Shown here in pieces: positions 1-14,404 of a DNA stretch of 64,000 bases. Source of the DNA: Persicaria tinctoria (Eukaryota > Streptophyta > Magnoliopsida > Caryophyllales > Polygonaceae); NCBI GenBank assembly GCA_037127255.1, contig JBANSL010000019.1, forward strand, positions 13,415,001 through 13,479,000, read 5' to 3'. Every line of letters begins with the position of its first letter. Positions within the stretch are counted from its first letter, which is position 1. Under the pieces are notes generated by a model. That model was not told the origin of the DNA. It did no database searches and was given only the letters and a program-made list of their open reading frames with translations. A program made the translations under genes and the position numbers.

Positions 1-1370
1 GGAGACCCGGCGTGGAGAAGTGGATAGCGAGCGCATGGGACAGCACAGCTGACACGATGTCTCGCCGCCGGAAAGACGGAAAGCAAAAATCCACGTAGGG
101 CAAAGACGACTCCTAGGGAAGTGTGGATCACACGACGTTCCCTCTACCTAGATGAAGGATCTTTGGAGACCACAAACACCACCAACACGATCACTTAGAT
201 CAACCAGGGCCGCATAACTGCTCCTCAACCGAAACTAACCACGAACCAGCAGACAGAACTCCAACCAACCTGAGAAAATGAAGCACGACCGCGAGAGGAC
301 GAAGAGCGCAAGAAGATTCCGAAAATTATATGCTTATAGTTAAACTTTCATAGTAATACGGAGTAGTAATAATGTTAAAACCTTTATTCAATGGGCCAGC
401 CAAGGCCTAAGGCAAAGAAGGCCCAAAGCTAACACAAAAGGGCTGATCACACCACAAACCGGGTCAACCTTGGGGCCCAAGACAAGCCCGACACAAGGAA
501 AAGTCGGGGCAAAGACGGGGAATGAGCAAGCAAGCCAGGAAAGGGCACACGTAGCAAACCACCGGCAGAGATAAATCAGCCGAGGACCGCCGGACGGGAT
601 TTAGGTGGGGCAACTGAAGGAGGCAGCGACGGTGGAAGCAGGGAGACCAGTCCAAGGATGAAGCACCCGCGAACCACCGAAGCCCGGATCTCCAGTAAGC
701 CGCCACCGAGCGCAAACGGTGGCATGCGAATGAGCAAACCGATTGAACGATGAGGAGCCAGACGGAGGCGGCGATACCGAGTACCGAGCCGGAGCCCCAA
801 TTTCTAGAAGCGACCTCGCACAGAGCCGATCCGTTCCTTTCGGGTCGTTTGGTCAACTGCCTCGCGAGGCAGTTGACCAAACGACCCGAAAGGAAGATAG
901 GAGGATGGATTGAACAAATCAGGCCAATCGATTGCAAGATTTGGGAGCAGGGGACTCAAAACTAGAAAAACCCCAAATTAATTTTAGGATTTGAATGAAA
1001 GCCAATGTCATGGCAAGCGTTTACTTGGAGTTTTCAATAGGAGGTTTCTGCTACCCACACAAGGACGAGGGGAGAGCAGGCAGTCGCAGACCGGCGAGGG
1101 AACCGTGGTGGTGGTGAGCCGGTGGTTACAGGTGCTCCCGGAGGAAGCGGGTTTGAGGCTCCGTAGGAGCATGTTTGGGGCTCCCGAAGGAGATTTAGGG
1201 CTCCCAAAGGAGATTTGAAACTCCCGAAGGAGGAGTTTTAAAGTTGCAACCGGACGAGAGATGAATGGGGTGCACCATGGATGGAGAGATGGTGGTCGAA
1301 GCAGCCCGCAAAACCCATCGGAGAGGCTCCGATTGAAAGAGAGAACGGCGGCGTGATAGCTTTTGACCCC
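1..1370. repeat. GC-rich repetitive segment, probably retroelement debris
   Basis: This segment is much richer in GC than the DNA after 2.7 kb. It has short open frames on both strands but none resembles a known protein. It contains short direct repeats such as 'ctcccgaaggag' around 1135-1235 and the perfect palindrome at 834-895. It abuts a LINE-type insertion whose TSD begins at 1371. I infer that it is non-coding retroelement sequence (5' leader or tail), but I cannot assign a family, and the left end lies outside the window. Confidence 0.4.
834..895. repeat. Perfect 62-bp palindrome, no loop
   Basis: Bases 834-864 are followed directly by their exact reverse complement at 865-895, centred on ctcg/cgag. 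The 31-bp arms have no mismatch and no spacer. The symmetry stops at 833/896 (g opposite g). Both strands therefore read the same peptide through it (FLSGRLVNCLARQLTKRPER). It would extrude as a cruciform or fold as an RNA hairpin. Confidence 0.97.
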
Positions 1371-1387
1371 ACCAGTGCCTTTGTAAT

Positions 1388-2681
1388 TTTTTTATATTAT
1401 TATTAGGTAAAAATTCGAAGGTCAGACAGGCCTGACTCATCGAGAGGCCGACCGAAGTCGGCAGACGGCGAACCGTCTAAGATAGCAACCTAAAAACAGA
1501 ACTACAAATAACAAGCGTAGTGAACCAAACAGTAATAAAATCTACTATAGAAATTCCAAGAAGACCAAACACTCGAAAAGCTGAGGAAGCCACCAAAGAA
1601 CCAAAGAACGCAGCCAAGCACCACCGAACAGCAGCACCGCGGGCCAATAGTACAGCAGAACTCTAACTCATGTGGGTAGTGCAGACAAACTCCAAGGAAA
1701 CTATGTCCCGAATACGGAGTCGCCTTGAGCGCACCACCTCGACTCCAGCCAAACCCGACTACAGACTCCACGCCCCCCAACCAAGCATAAGATCTTCTAG
1801 AAACATCGGAAGCAGAGCCGCAAACTGCTCGAACAAAACGCCATCAGGCTTTCACCAACAAAAATATCGACAAGCCCTTGCGGGATTTTCTCAAACCCTT
1901 TTGGGTGATAATACTCGAGTCCCTTTCGGGTGATTATACTCAGGACCCTTTCGGGTTTTAGACTTAGTGTGTGTGTATATATATATACATATTTTTTTCT
2001 CCTTTTTTTTCCTTTTTTTGACAAAATCTCAACCTTGGACCCGAAGGACCCGAGACTTGGGCCCGAAGGACCCGAGACCTGGGCCCGAAGGACCAAGGGA
2101 GAGAGGAAGCGCGCAGCCCGGAGAGACACCTCGAGCGGCGAAAACAGGCCGGAAACCAGGCACACCGGAAGAGGAGGAGGAAGGCCGTGAGGAGGGAAGG
2201 GAGACGCAAGCAGCGGCTAGGGGGGGCGGCGCAGCGACGGCACCATCGACCCAGAGTCGGCACCAACAGCGCAGAAAGCAAAATCAACGGGAGAAGCCAC
2301 CTTGGAGAGCAACGGTCGCCACTACCAAAGCCAACGAGCCCCGAATAGACGTATCGACATGTCAATCGATAGTCGGCGAGCCCGAAACCACCAAAAACTA
2401 AGTTGCGACGGAGAAAGGGCGGAGGGTTCAAAGCTAGGGTTACACACCCACTCCAAATCGAGCCCGAAACTCACCGGGAGGAGGTCAATCGACCACCAAA
2501 AGGCCAGGAACGAAATCGAGGAGTGGCGAGAGGGACCGAAATAAAGCTATGGCGGATGATTTACATGGCCGGAGGTTGAAGGTGATGGGAATTTGGGGGC
2601 GCTTGGCCCCTAAGGGCTATGACGTTCTTTCTCTACTTTTTTTTGGGGGGGTGAATCACTGTCACCCATATTTGTTCTGCT
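1388..2681 (-). mobile_element. Non-coding LINE-type retro-insertion with 17-bp TSD
   Basis: The 17-bp sequence accagtgcctttgtaat occurs at 1371-1387 and again at 2682-2698. The left copy is followed by a T-rich tract, the reverse complement of a 3' poly(A)-like tail. Together these are the mark of target-primed reverse transcription in minus orientation. The interior is GC-rich without a recognisable reverse transcriptase. It includes three ~22-bp tandem units built on 'cccgaaggaccc' at about 2036-2097. It may be an internally deleted LINE or a retro-copied non-coding RNA. Confidence 0.7.
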
Positions 2682-2698
2682 ACCAGTGCCTTTGTAAT

Positions 2699-3508
2699 GT
2701 TTGCATTGCTTGAATGTTATTGTATTGATTGTATATATACTTTTTTCCATTGAGAATGATATCTTAAATTGGGAATTGAGAATAAATGCAGTAGATACAT
2801 GGATATAAATAAATATAATAAGTTGAGATGCATATATAAGATATAATATTCAAACTTGAAGTACATTTCTTTAATTTTCAGTATAATTTATTATTATTAT
2901 TATTATTATTATAGCCTTTTAAGAATAAAAGAAATGAGTTGGGGTCAATTGATTTAATTTTTTTTTCCTAACCTATGTCAAAGGTATAGGTTAAGAGCCT
3001 TAATTTAGAAACATTTTCCTAATTAAATACGGATATGAAATGTTTCACATCCGTGTGGACGTGTGAAATAGGTCCTTAACCTATCAAGCAACTCACATAT
3101 TCACACGCCCTCAATGTTAAAGCCTGAGTTCTTCCATTAAAATTATTAGATATTAAACAATTTGTCAGAAACGGTCACGTGAGTTCAAAATTGAATTTTA
3201 ATTTAAAGTTACTTTCATTTTATTCGCTTTAAAGTAATGACATTCAAACTTGTCTGATTTCGAATCTTTACTTTTTAGTAACGACATTTTTTCCCCACCA
3301 TGGCAAATACTGAGTATAAAGAAAAATATGATTGGCACGGATTGTTCTTAATAACAAATTGCTTGTTATTTACAGTAACAAATTGACTGGCTTCGTTTGG
3401 CACCATTAGTGTTTCGGAGGTTTTAGCACCAAAAAAAAGTGTTTCATAGGTTTTGATTTTGTTACTCACATAAGTCTTTTTAGGCTTACAATTTTGCTTA
3501 TAAATATA
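2699..3508. other. AT-rich intergenic DNA, no gene seen
   Basis: The stretch holds an (ATT)n run at about 2888-2911 and only short spurious frames. I see no exon, RNA gene or element boundary in it. Confidence 0.6.
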
Positions 3509-4818
3509 AGAGCATGGGCAATGGGGTTCTTTAACTCAAATTTAAGAAATTTAATACTATTTTATTTGAGACTACAAAAAATGGGTTAAAGAACGATTTG
3601 ACATGTTCTTTCCTTATGAACTCTTAAACACCCTACAAAAGAGAGAAATTAGGGACCACATTGATAAAAAAAGTTGAAAGAAGAGTGAAGAGATATGTTA
3701 GGGGAAGTCTTGTTGGGCCCGACCAAAAAACCCAACATATAAGCCGGACCGGGACACTATCCCAAAACCAATTGGCATTAGGTGGAGTAGCCCATCCACT
3801 TATATGTTGGGTTCAGATTTCTCCCACTTCCGACGTGGGGTTCACAAGTGTCCCAACAAATCCCCCTCTCACTTGCAAATCCATCACAAGTCTAGCCCGG
3901 TTGGAATCAAGTCCTCCCCGCAACGGGTTCGACTAACCCGTCATCGATACAGATGTGGAGTCCATCTCAATCTTCGGTGCAACCGGCCCACGCGCCGAAC
4001 TCGGCTCTGATACCAGTTTGTTAGGAGAAAGTCTTGTTGGGCTTGATCAGAAAGCCCAACATATAAGCCAGACCGGGGCAACATCCCAAAACCAATTGGC
4101 ATTAGGTGGAGTAGCCCATCAACTTATATGTTAGGTTCAGAATTCTCCCACTTCCGATGTGGGATTCACAAGTGTCCCAACAAATCCCCCTCTCACTTGC
4201 GAATCCATCACAAGTCTAGCCCGGTTGGAATCGAGACCTCCACGCAACGGGTTCGACTAACCCGTCGTCGATACAGATGTGAAGTTCATCTCAATCTTCG
4301 GCGCAACCGGCCCACCCGCCGAACCCGGCTCAGATACCAGTTTGTTGGGGGAAGGTCTTGTTGGGCCCGACCAGAAAGGCCAACATATAAGCCAGACTGG
4401 GGCACCATCCCAAAGCCAATTGGTTTTAGAATGGAACTCCACTCGGCTTGTGTGCTAGGCTACTAGCGCATGTGCGCCTGTACACACGACCCCCAGTCAT
4501 CGGTCCGAGTTGAACTTTGATATGGTATCAGAGCGGTTAAGCCTAACGACCCGTGTCGATCCTGGTTTGGGTTACCAAGTTGTCCAAGTCTCAACTAGAT
4601 AGTCATTCCTAGTTGGACTTGCGGGGGCGTGTTAGAGATGCGAATGAGACCAAAAATGTCCTTACAAGACAAAAGATCAAAATGAGAGTTAAGAAACTCT
4701 CTTAGGTTCCAAGGATGTGAGTGGAAATGTATAATAAGTTGTTTAAAGAACGGTGAGGATAGATAAAGATAAAAAGTGGAGTTAAAAAACTCAAATGGGT
4801 CCATGGATGCGAATGCTC
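3509..4818. mobile_element. MITE-like unit bounded by 'gagcatgggcaatgg'-type ends
   Basis: The left end reads gagcatgggcaatgggg and the right end reads ggatgcgaatgctc, whose reverse complement (gagcattcgcatcc) matches it approximately. Such GAGCATcc(g/a)CA ends are typical of PIF/Harbinger-related plant MITEs, and the same end type recurs around 43.55 kb and 50.97 kb. The interior is dominated by the tandem array at 3706-4425. The assignment rests on the ends only, and no TSD is certain. Confidence 0.4.
3706..4425. repeat. Tandem array (~2.3 copies of ~315 bp) with inverted tRNA-Met-type PBS
   Basis: Two full units (about 3706-4020 and 4026-4340) and a partial third (to about 4425) are nearly identical. 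Each begins gtcttgttgggcc and contains the arms cccaacatataag and cttatatgttggg, which can form a hairpin. Each ends ctctgataccagtttgtt, the reverse complement of TGGTATCAGAG, the usual plant primer-binding site for initiator tRNA-Met. A forward tggtatcagagcgg occurs at about 4523. This fits a tandemly arrayed small LTR element (TRIM-like) in minus orientation. No coding sequence is present. Confidence 0.6.
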
Positions 4819-5402
4819 TATAATTCCTTTTAGGTTTTTTAGGCATTGAGTTAAGAGAAAAATAACTTTTTGACTTTGTTTTATGAAATACTATTGGTTA
4901 TCAGTGGTTGGGGATAACTTTTTTTTTTGGTGCTAAGTAGTTGGGGATAACTTTTTTTTTTGGTTCAAGTGGTTGGGGATAACTAATGAGGGGTAAAAGT
5001 AACACTCTTGGACTTTTCTTAATATGTGTGCAAACACTTAAAATGACTTATAATTTTGAACGGAGGGAGTATTATATAGTTTGAACTAACATAAATATAA
5101 GATGTTAATTTATTCACTTTTTTAATAGAGGCTTTTCAACAGATTTTAAGAGTTTTAGATTTTTTATTCACAAATTTCCATCAATTATCCAAACAACTAA
5201 ATTTACCGAACACCATATTAGTTTATTACTACGTAGAATATAATTTGTCAACTTCAATTATTCGTGAGGGGAAGGAATTACTCCCTCTATTCTTTTTTAT
5301 TTGTCTTTTTACTATTTATACACGTTTTTAAGGTAATAAAACCATATATATATTATTATTTTTTAATTATTTTTTAATAATCCCATACTGATTAGTAATA
5401 AA
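4819..5402. other. AT-rich intergenic DNA with MITE-end scraps
   Basis: Single Stowaway-like ends (cggagggagtatta near 5055 and actccctctattc near 5280) lack clear partners. A short direct repeat 'gtggttggggataactttttttttt' type motif occurs around 4905-4985. There is no gene. Confidence 0.5.
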
Positions 5403-5696
5403 TATTCCATCCGATTGGAAATATAAGGCATTTGAATTTTATGCACGTAGTTTAAGGGGCTAAAAACTATATAAAATTTTGATTTTTTTAATTAAATTTT
5501 TTACATTATAATACTTATTAATAATAAGAATTATAATGTGGCCCGACAAAGCCTGACCCCATCCAAATCTTTACCTTTTCAAAAAAAATATAATGTAAAA
5601 GATTTTAATTAAAAAATTAATATTTCATATAGTTTTTAGCTCATTAAGCTACGTGCACAAAAGTCAAACGCCTTATATTAAAAATCGGAGGGAGTA
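5403..5696. mobile_element. Stowaway-like MITE
   Basis: The left terminus (tattccatccgattgga) and right terminus (aaaaatcggagggagta) are inverted repeats. The arms extend inwards: ggctaaaaactatat on the left, and tatagtttttagct on the right, with acgtgcacaaaagtcaaacgcc mirrored near the ends. The (T)ACTCCCTCCG-type TIR with a TA target is the Stowaway (Tc1/mariner) signature. It lies about 600 bp upstream of the kinase gene. Confidence 0.7.
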
Positions 5697-5819
5697 TAAC
5701 ATTAATGAAAAAAGGATATTTTATAATTTTCACCATTATAAAAAAACGGTCGGGTTTTGAAAATTTCAAATAAAAAGCAAATAAATTTACCTTTTTTTTT
5801 TATCCAAAAAAAAAGCGAT

Positions 5820-6297
5820 TTGGATTCTGTAGTGGTGGTGTCAGCGATGAGCGATCACACACTGTTGCTTCTGCAACAAACCCCCCAATTTTAATAACAA
5901 TTCCGACTACAGAGACAGCTTTGACTCCCTCATCCATGGCGGATTCACCTTCTCCTTGAGGTTTTCCTCCTTTCCCCTCCTTTTTCCATTTCTCCTTTCT
6001 CCGAATTTTTCCAGTGTTCCTTCTCCAACTCTCATACGGTGCCGGTGGGAAGAGGGAGGGAGAGAGAGTGTTCCGAATCCGGGAGGGGGCACAAAAAAGC
6101 CCTTTCTCGTTTGTTTCCTCTCTACGTTTTACTCCATTTCTTCACATCTCAATCAAATAGAGATGAATTTTTGCATCTGAATCCCCAATCTTGTACTCGG
6201 TGGTCCTCAAATCCGGGAGAAAGAGAGAGAGAGAGAGCGAAAAAAACCCTAGAATAAGTAGACGGATTTCCGATTTCCTTCTTCTCTCTGATTTTCC
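5820..6297 (+). promoter_or_regulatory. 5' leader/proximal promoter of the CDPK gene
   Basis: A pyrimidine-rich tract (cctcctttcccctcctttttcc, about 5968-6000), a GA microsatellite (about 6221-6239) and a telo-box-like aaaccctag (6246-6254) precede the ATG at 6298. Such CT/GA-rich leaders and telo boxes are common in plant 5' UTRs. The transcription start is not determined. Confidence 0.5.
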
Positions 6298-10070
<3,773 letters not shown>

Positions 10071-10400
10071 GAAGAAGACAGATTAGAAGCTTGATGATCT
10101 AATCATTCAGATAATGAAAAGGGGGACCTCTTTCATTCTTGAACCTAAAAAGTGAAAGGCTAGAGAGGTCGATGCTGTGTCGAGGGCTTGTTAACTGTTA
10201 GTGTCTCTAGTTTCTCGTTGTCATTATCTTGTTTGTTAGGCCATAAAGCTGAAGTGAGAGAGATTTGTAGGGGAAGAAGATGGGTTTGTTCTTGCAAGGA
10301 ATGTGAATTGTGATTGAGTTTATGGACCACATATTCCACATTGTTGTGCTGTGTGTAGATAACTAGATGTCATTTTTACTTGGCCAAAAACACCATTTCC
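10071..10400 (+). other. Probable 3' UTR of the CDPK gene
   Basis: No competing frame follows the TGA at 10068-10070. T-rich and aataat/aatgaa-like motifs suit a plant 3' UTR. The poly(A) site cannot be fixed from sequence alone. Confidence 0.4.
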
Positions 10401-10511
10401 TTGATGAATATATAAACGCCATTTCTTTATTGAATCTACACGAATTGATGTGTGTAGATAACTAGTTCAATCTCAAACATGGTTGACTATATATGTAGTC
10501 TTCATAAATCA

Positions 10512-10734
10512 TACTCCCTCCGTATCGCAATACTTGTTGTTTTAGAGTGGTGAAGTTGTATCAAAAAACTTGTTTTTTAGCTATAATTATTGTCTTTATA
10601 GGTAATGATTGTTTTTTTATAGGTAATAATTACTCATTTTAGGTATTTTAAGCTATAAAAGTAAAGTAAAGATAGGTTTTATTAATAAGTGTGTATAGAG
10701 CTAAAACAACAAGTATTGCGATACGGATGGAGTA
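10512..10734. mobile_element. Stowaway MITE
   Basis: The termini tactccctccgtatcgcaat and attgcgatacggatggagta are inverted repeats. The arms continue as acttgttgttttag / ctaaaacaacaagt. The element is about 223 bp with the Stowaway CTCCCTCCG terminus and a TA target. Confidence 0.85.
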
Positions 10735-10859
10735 ACAAACAGAAAAGCTAACCAAAATCAAAAGATGTCATACATTCATTAACTAATCATATTAGGCTGT
10801 GTTTGGCAACCAGGGCTCTTTTTTTGGAGGTTTATAAGGTTTGGAAGACGTTTTTGTGG

Positions 10860-11330
10860 TGAAAAAACAACTACTGCCAGACTGCAAGTGGATTTTCTCC
10901 GTTTACATTTCCCGTGGTTGCCAAACCACGCAAATCATGCAAAAAAACCATGCAAATCCAACAACTACTGCCAGACTGCAAGTGAATTCGTATGTGAAGC
11001 ATGAGCAAAAAGACTATAAGATGAGGCGATATTTGGTTAACAAAAACTTTAAGGCGTTTAAATTATGATATTTTTGGATTCGACGATATATTAATTAAAA
11101 TGCAATTACTTTATCTCGATTTATATGATTATTTGATTAAATTACAATTTTACCTCGGTTTTTACGAGATTTTTATTTTTATAACCAAACGGATACATAA
11201 AACGAGGTAAAATAATTACATTATAATGATAATACAATGGAATCCAAACACATCCTTAAACAAATTATACATAGATCGCCTTATACATAAGCAGATAGAC
11301 AAGTGCAAATGTGCAACTGAGATACAATGG
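10860..11330. repeat. Dispersed repeat, left copy (flanks the SICKLE-like gene)
   Basis: Motifs such as ctccgtttacattt, catgcaaatccaacaa, actgccagactgcaag and gcaagtgcaaat recur in the same order downstream of the next gene at about 14150-14395. The motif actactgccagactgcaag itself occurs twice here (about 10870 and 10966). The repeat has no coding content. Confidence 0.55.
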
Positions 11331-11399
11331 GGTCTGGAGTTCGACCCCTATTCCGACCCCTTTTAAACACACAGTAGTTTTTTTTTTTTTACAAACCCA

Positions 11400-11640
11400 C
11401 TGTTTTTCATTCACAAGTCACACAACGCCCTGAATCCCGACAGGCCGACAGGCGAAGCCGAAGAGAAGGCACCCTCCTCCAGTCCTCCCCGCACCCCGCT
11501 GCGGCTCCTCTCCGGCGTGGCGGCGACCGCTTTCGACTCCTCCTCCACGGCTGCTGAGTACTGGGCTCCTCAGTTCTCCCCTTTGCAGACGGCAACCGGC
11601 AATTCCCAAATCCGAATTCGTTGAAGGTTGAATTGAAAAG
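11400..11640 (+). other. Candidate 5' UTR exon of the SICKLE-like gene
   Basis: This GC-rich block ends gaaaag|gttagt at about 11640, a plausible splice donor. The AT-rich stretch to about 12282 would then be a leader intron. No long frame is present. Inferred from composition only. Confidence 0.4.
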
Positions 11641-12282
11641 GTTAGTGTTTCATACCTTATAGTTTATATTTTGTCAATTTGTACTCTAAATTTTGACCTG
11701 AGATTCAATTTATAAGTATGATATGAGAATTCGTTTAGGGTTTTAATTTTGGAAACAAATTATGGGAAATTAGGGTTTGTGACTTTGAGAATCAATTTTG
11801 TGAAATTCTGTACAGGGTTTGTGATTTTGAGAATCAATTTTGTGAAATTGTGAATTGAATTTGGGGTTTGTGAATTGAATTTGTGATTTGGGGATTGTTT
11901 TTTCTTTTTTTTATAAGAATATATAATATGGGCAAGTTTGTTATTCGTTCCAAGTCATCTATTCCTACTTTTGGATCTTCAATTCCTTCGATCAATCTTA
12001 TTCTTAATCCATCTCGGAATGTTGAAGGGATTGGAAGTGGAGTTGCTCTTGCTAGTTTTTGTAGAGATGATGTAATGAGTGAAAAAGAGCTCGATTGGAG
12101 AAACAGGGGTGATTATTAGTGAACTTGTTTGTGGTTTTGAACTCACAATATGGATTTTATTATCGTTCTTTATAGTTTTGAGCCCCCTGCAAAAATCCTG
12201 ATCCGCCACTATTCTTATTTGTATTGTATGCATAGACACAAATTTATGTTCGAGCAATGCTAATATTGGATCTTTAGAATAG

Positions 12283-14044
12283 ATGGAAGAGTCGGAACAA
12301 CGGAGGGAGAGGCTAAGAGCAATGCGAAGTGAAGCATCTGCAGCTGAAGGCTGCCCAAGTTTTGAGACTCCTGCAGGGAAGGGTGGTCTTGCCAATCCAT
12401 TGGTTGAATCACAATCAGGGCAGGACTCTCTTACAACGCCTCGGTTTGACTATTACACAGATCCCATGGCAGCTTTCTCTGGTAACAAGAGGCAGAACAA
12501 TTTCAGTCAGAGTCCACGAGACATTTCCATGTCTCGTGGTGGTGGAAGTCCAATCATGCGATTGCCACCGCCACCTCCTTTGGGTAATACTTCATATTTA
12601 TATGTAGGATCTAATTATTATCCATTAGATATGAGTATGCATTTTATTTATTGTCGAATTCGCTGTTATATATATGTGTGTGTGTTTTTTTTACTTATAA
12701 TCAGTATTATATGGATGGACAGTTTATCTATGTTACATCTCACTTGTCGTCTAAATTATCAACTATACCAAAGAATGTATTGACGCATTATTTGTAATGT
12801 ATGTGTTGTTTGAGACAATTAATTATCTAGATCTATCTTTAGAAAGTCGATCTATAGGAGGTATTTTTCTATCGAAGGATTATTGTGGATGGCCTATCTA
12901 CAATAGGTTCTAGATAAGATAGGTTTATCTAGATAAAATAGGTTTATGTATATCTAGGTTTATCTATAGGGTTAACTATAGGAAGTTCTCTATTATAAAT
13001 AGAGGCATGTAGGGTTGGAATTATGTATCCATCAAAGCAATACAATAATAGGAAACCCTAGCTGCAGAGAGGTCTATTCTCTGCAGGGTGTTATGTGCGG
13101 TTCTTGCCGGAATATAGAAATCCTTTGTGTCCTATTGTTCAATCTCTTTCTCTTTCACGATATTCACTCGTGGAAATTCACAACAATATGTATTTCATGT
13201 TACAATTTGATGAATTGCAATATTCTAGCTGTCCTAAAGTTTGTTTATTGAATTTTTGAAGCGCTGTGCTTTCACTTTATTCATAAGATGAGCTTTCTTT
13301 GGTTGTCATGTATCAACAGGACCAGGGAACCCTGAAATGATGTATCAATCTAATTATGCCGATCAAAGAATGCAGAATGCCGGGAGACCCCCATATTACG
13401 GCCCTGATCCTGTCAGAAGTCCAATGGCAATGGCCAATCCTCATCCCGAGCACCAACATCATGGTTTCCCAAACCAGCATGGTATTCCTGGCTATAATCA
13501 TTCAGGAAGCTTCCCGGGGGGTCCTGGCTATAATCATCCAGGAAGATTCCCGGGGGGTCTTCACATGCCTCGACCTGGTCCACAATGGGCTGGTAACCCA
13601 AGTTCTGGCCTTCCCCATGGCCAGGGTCACTGGGTCAATAGTGGGCTGACTACTAATACAGGAAGTGGCCGGAACCCCTTCCCTGATCCAGGGAGGGGAA
13701 GAGGAAGGGGAAGATCAAGTGGTCACTGGACGGGCAATAGCCCAAGCCCTGGTGGGTCAGGACACGGCAGTGGTGGGAGAGGAATTGGCTATAGAGGCAA
13801 TGCCACGCCGAACAATTTGTACCGGAAGTCAATGGTGGAAGACCCATGGAAAGATTTGACACCAGTGGTTTGGAAAGGAGCTCAGTCTGCAAGGATCTTT
13901 GAAAATTTTCGTAATTCATCTTCCAGTGCAAAGAAACCTAGGGTTGTTGCGGAATCAAGCGACTTATCTGATTCAAAAGTGAGCCTTGCTGATTACTTAG
14001 CCACTGCCTTTGATGAGGCTGTCGAAGAAGGAGATACCTTGTGA
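12283..14044 (+). CDS. SIC: SICKLE-like proline/glycine-rich protein, 341 aa
   Basis: The two coding exons are 12283-12583 and 13320-14044, joined at a split Gly codon (PPPPPL-G-PGNPEMM). The N-terminus (MEESEQRRERLRAMRSEA), the FDYYTDPMAAF motif (~residues 56-66), the central Gly/Pro/His-rich low-complexity tract with an RGRGRGR patch, the VEDPWKDLTPVVWKG block and the terminal SLADYLATAFDEA match the pattern I remember for Arabidopsis SICKLE (AT4G24500). That nuclear protein is implicated in microRNA accumulation, splicing and intron-lariat turnover. The central region has a tandem PGYNHSGSFPG / PGYNHPGRFPG repeat. The family also goes under 'hydroxyproline-rich glycoprotein', but no signal peptide is visible, which fits a nuclear role. 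The coding intron contains a solo LTR. The gene looks intact. Confidence 0.85.
12804..13185 (+). mobile_element. Solo LTR inside the SICKLE-like intron
   Basis: The 382-bp sequence begins TGTTG and ends CAACA. It is flanked by gtatg (12799-12803) and atatg (13186-13190), a 5-bp TSD with one mismatch. It carries a TATA box (ttataaataga near 12988) and a leader downstream. These are LTR hallmarks; no internal retrotransposon region or second LTR is present. It lies in the same orientation as the gene if the TATA box is genuine. Confidence 0.7.
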
Positions 14045-14149
14045 TTTTCCATACACTGTTTTAGAAGGCAACCCATGCTTCAGGTGCAAGATGATCTAAT
14101 TTTGTTGTATCTATTTCCTAACTTTGCAAGCATCTTCACCATCCTCGCA

Positions 14150-14395
14150 TACTTTTCTCCGTTTACATTCTCCGTAGATTTTCCTATTGGTTTCCGTTTA
14201 ACACTTGAGAGGTTTTCCCCATTTATTAGAAAAATACATGATCCTACAAGGTGGTTTCACGAAACCCTGCAAATCCAACAAATACTGCCAGACCGCAAGC
14301 GAATATAGAACCTTGATGAGGAACCTTGATAGTCAGACATTTATATAAATTATACAGAAGCATATAGGCAAGTGCAAATATGCAATGGATGTATC
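14150..14395. repeat. Dispersed repeat, right copy
   Basis: This repeats motifs of 10860-11330 (ctccgtttacattct, tgcaaatccaacaa, tactgccagaccgcaagcgaat, aggcaagtgcaaat) immediately 3' of the SICKLE-like gene, partly in the presumed 3' UTR. Confidence 0.5.
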
Positions 14396-14404
14396 ATTGA
14401 CCTC

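Noticed and set aside
464..2431. Several 80-155-codon frames on both strands in the GC-rich left region
   Set aside because: GC-rich repetitive DNA gives long chance frames. They overlap each other and cross repeat boundaries such as the palindrome.
3706..4425. Possible retrozyme (hammerhead-ribozyme LTR element) or Cassandra TRIM
   Set aside because: I found neither the hammerhead CTGATGA/GAAA core on either strand nor a 5S rRNA-like block, so only a general TRIM-like label is justified.
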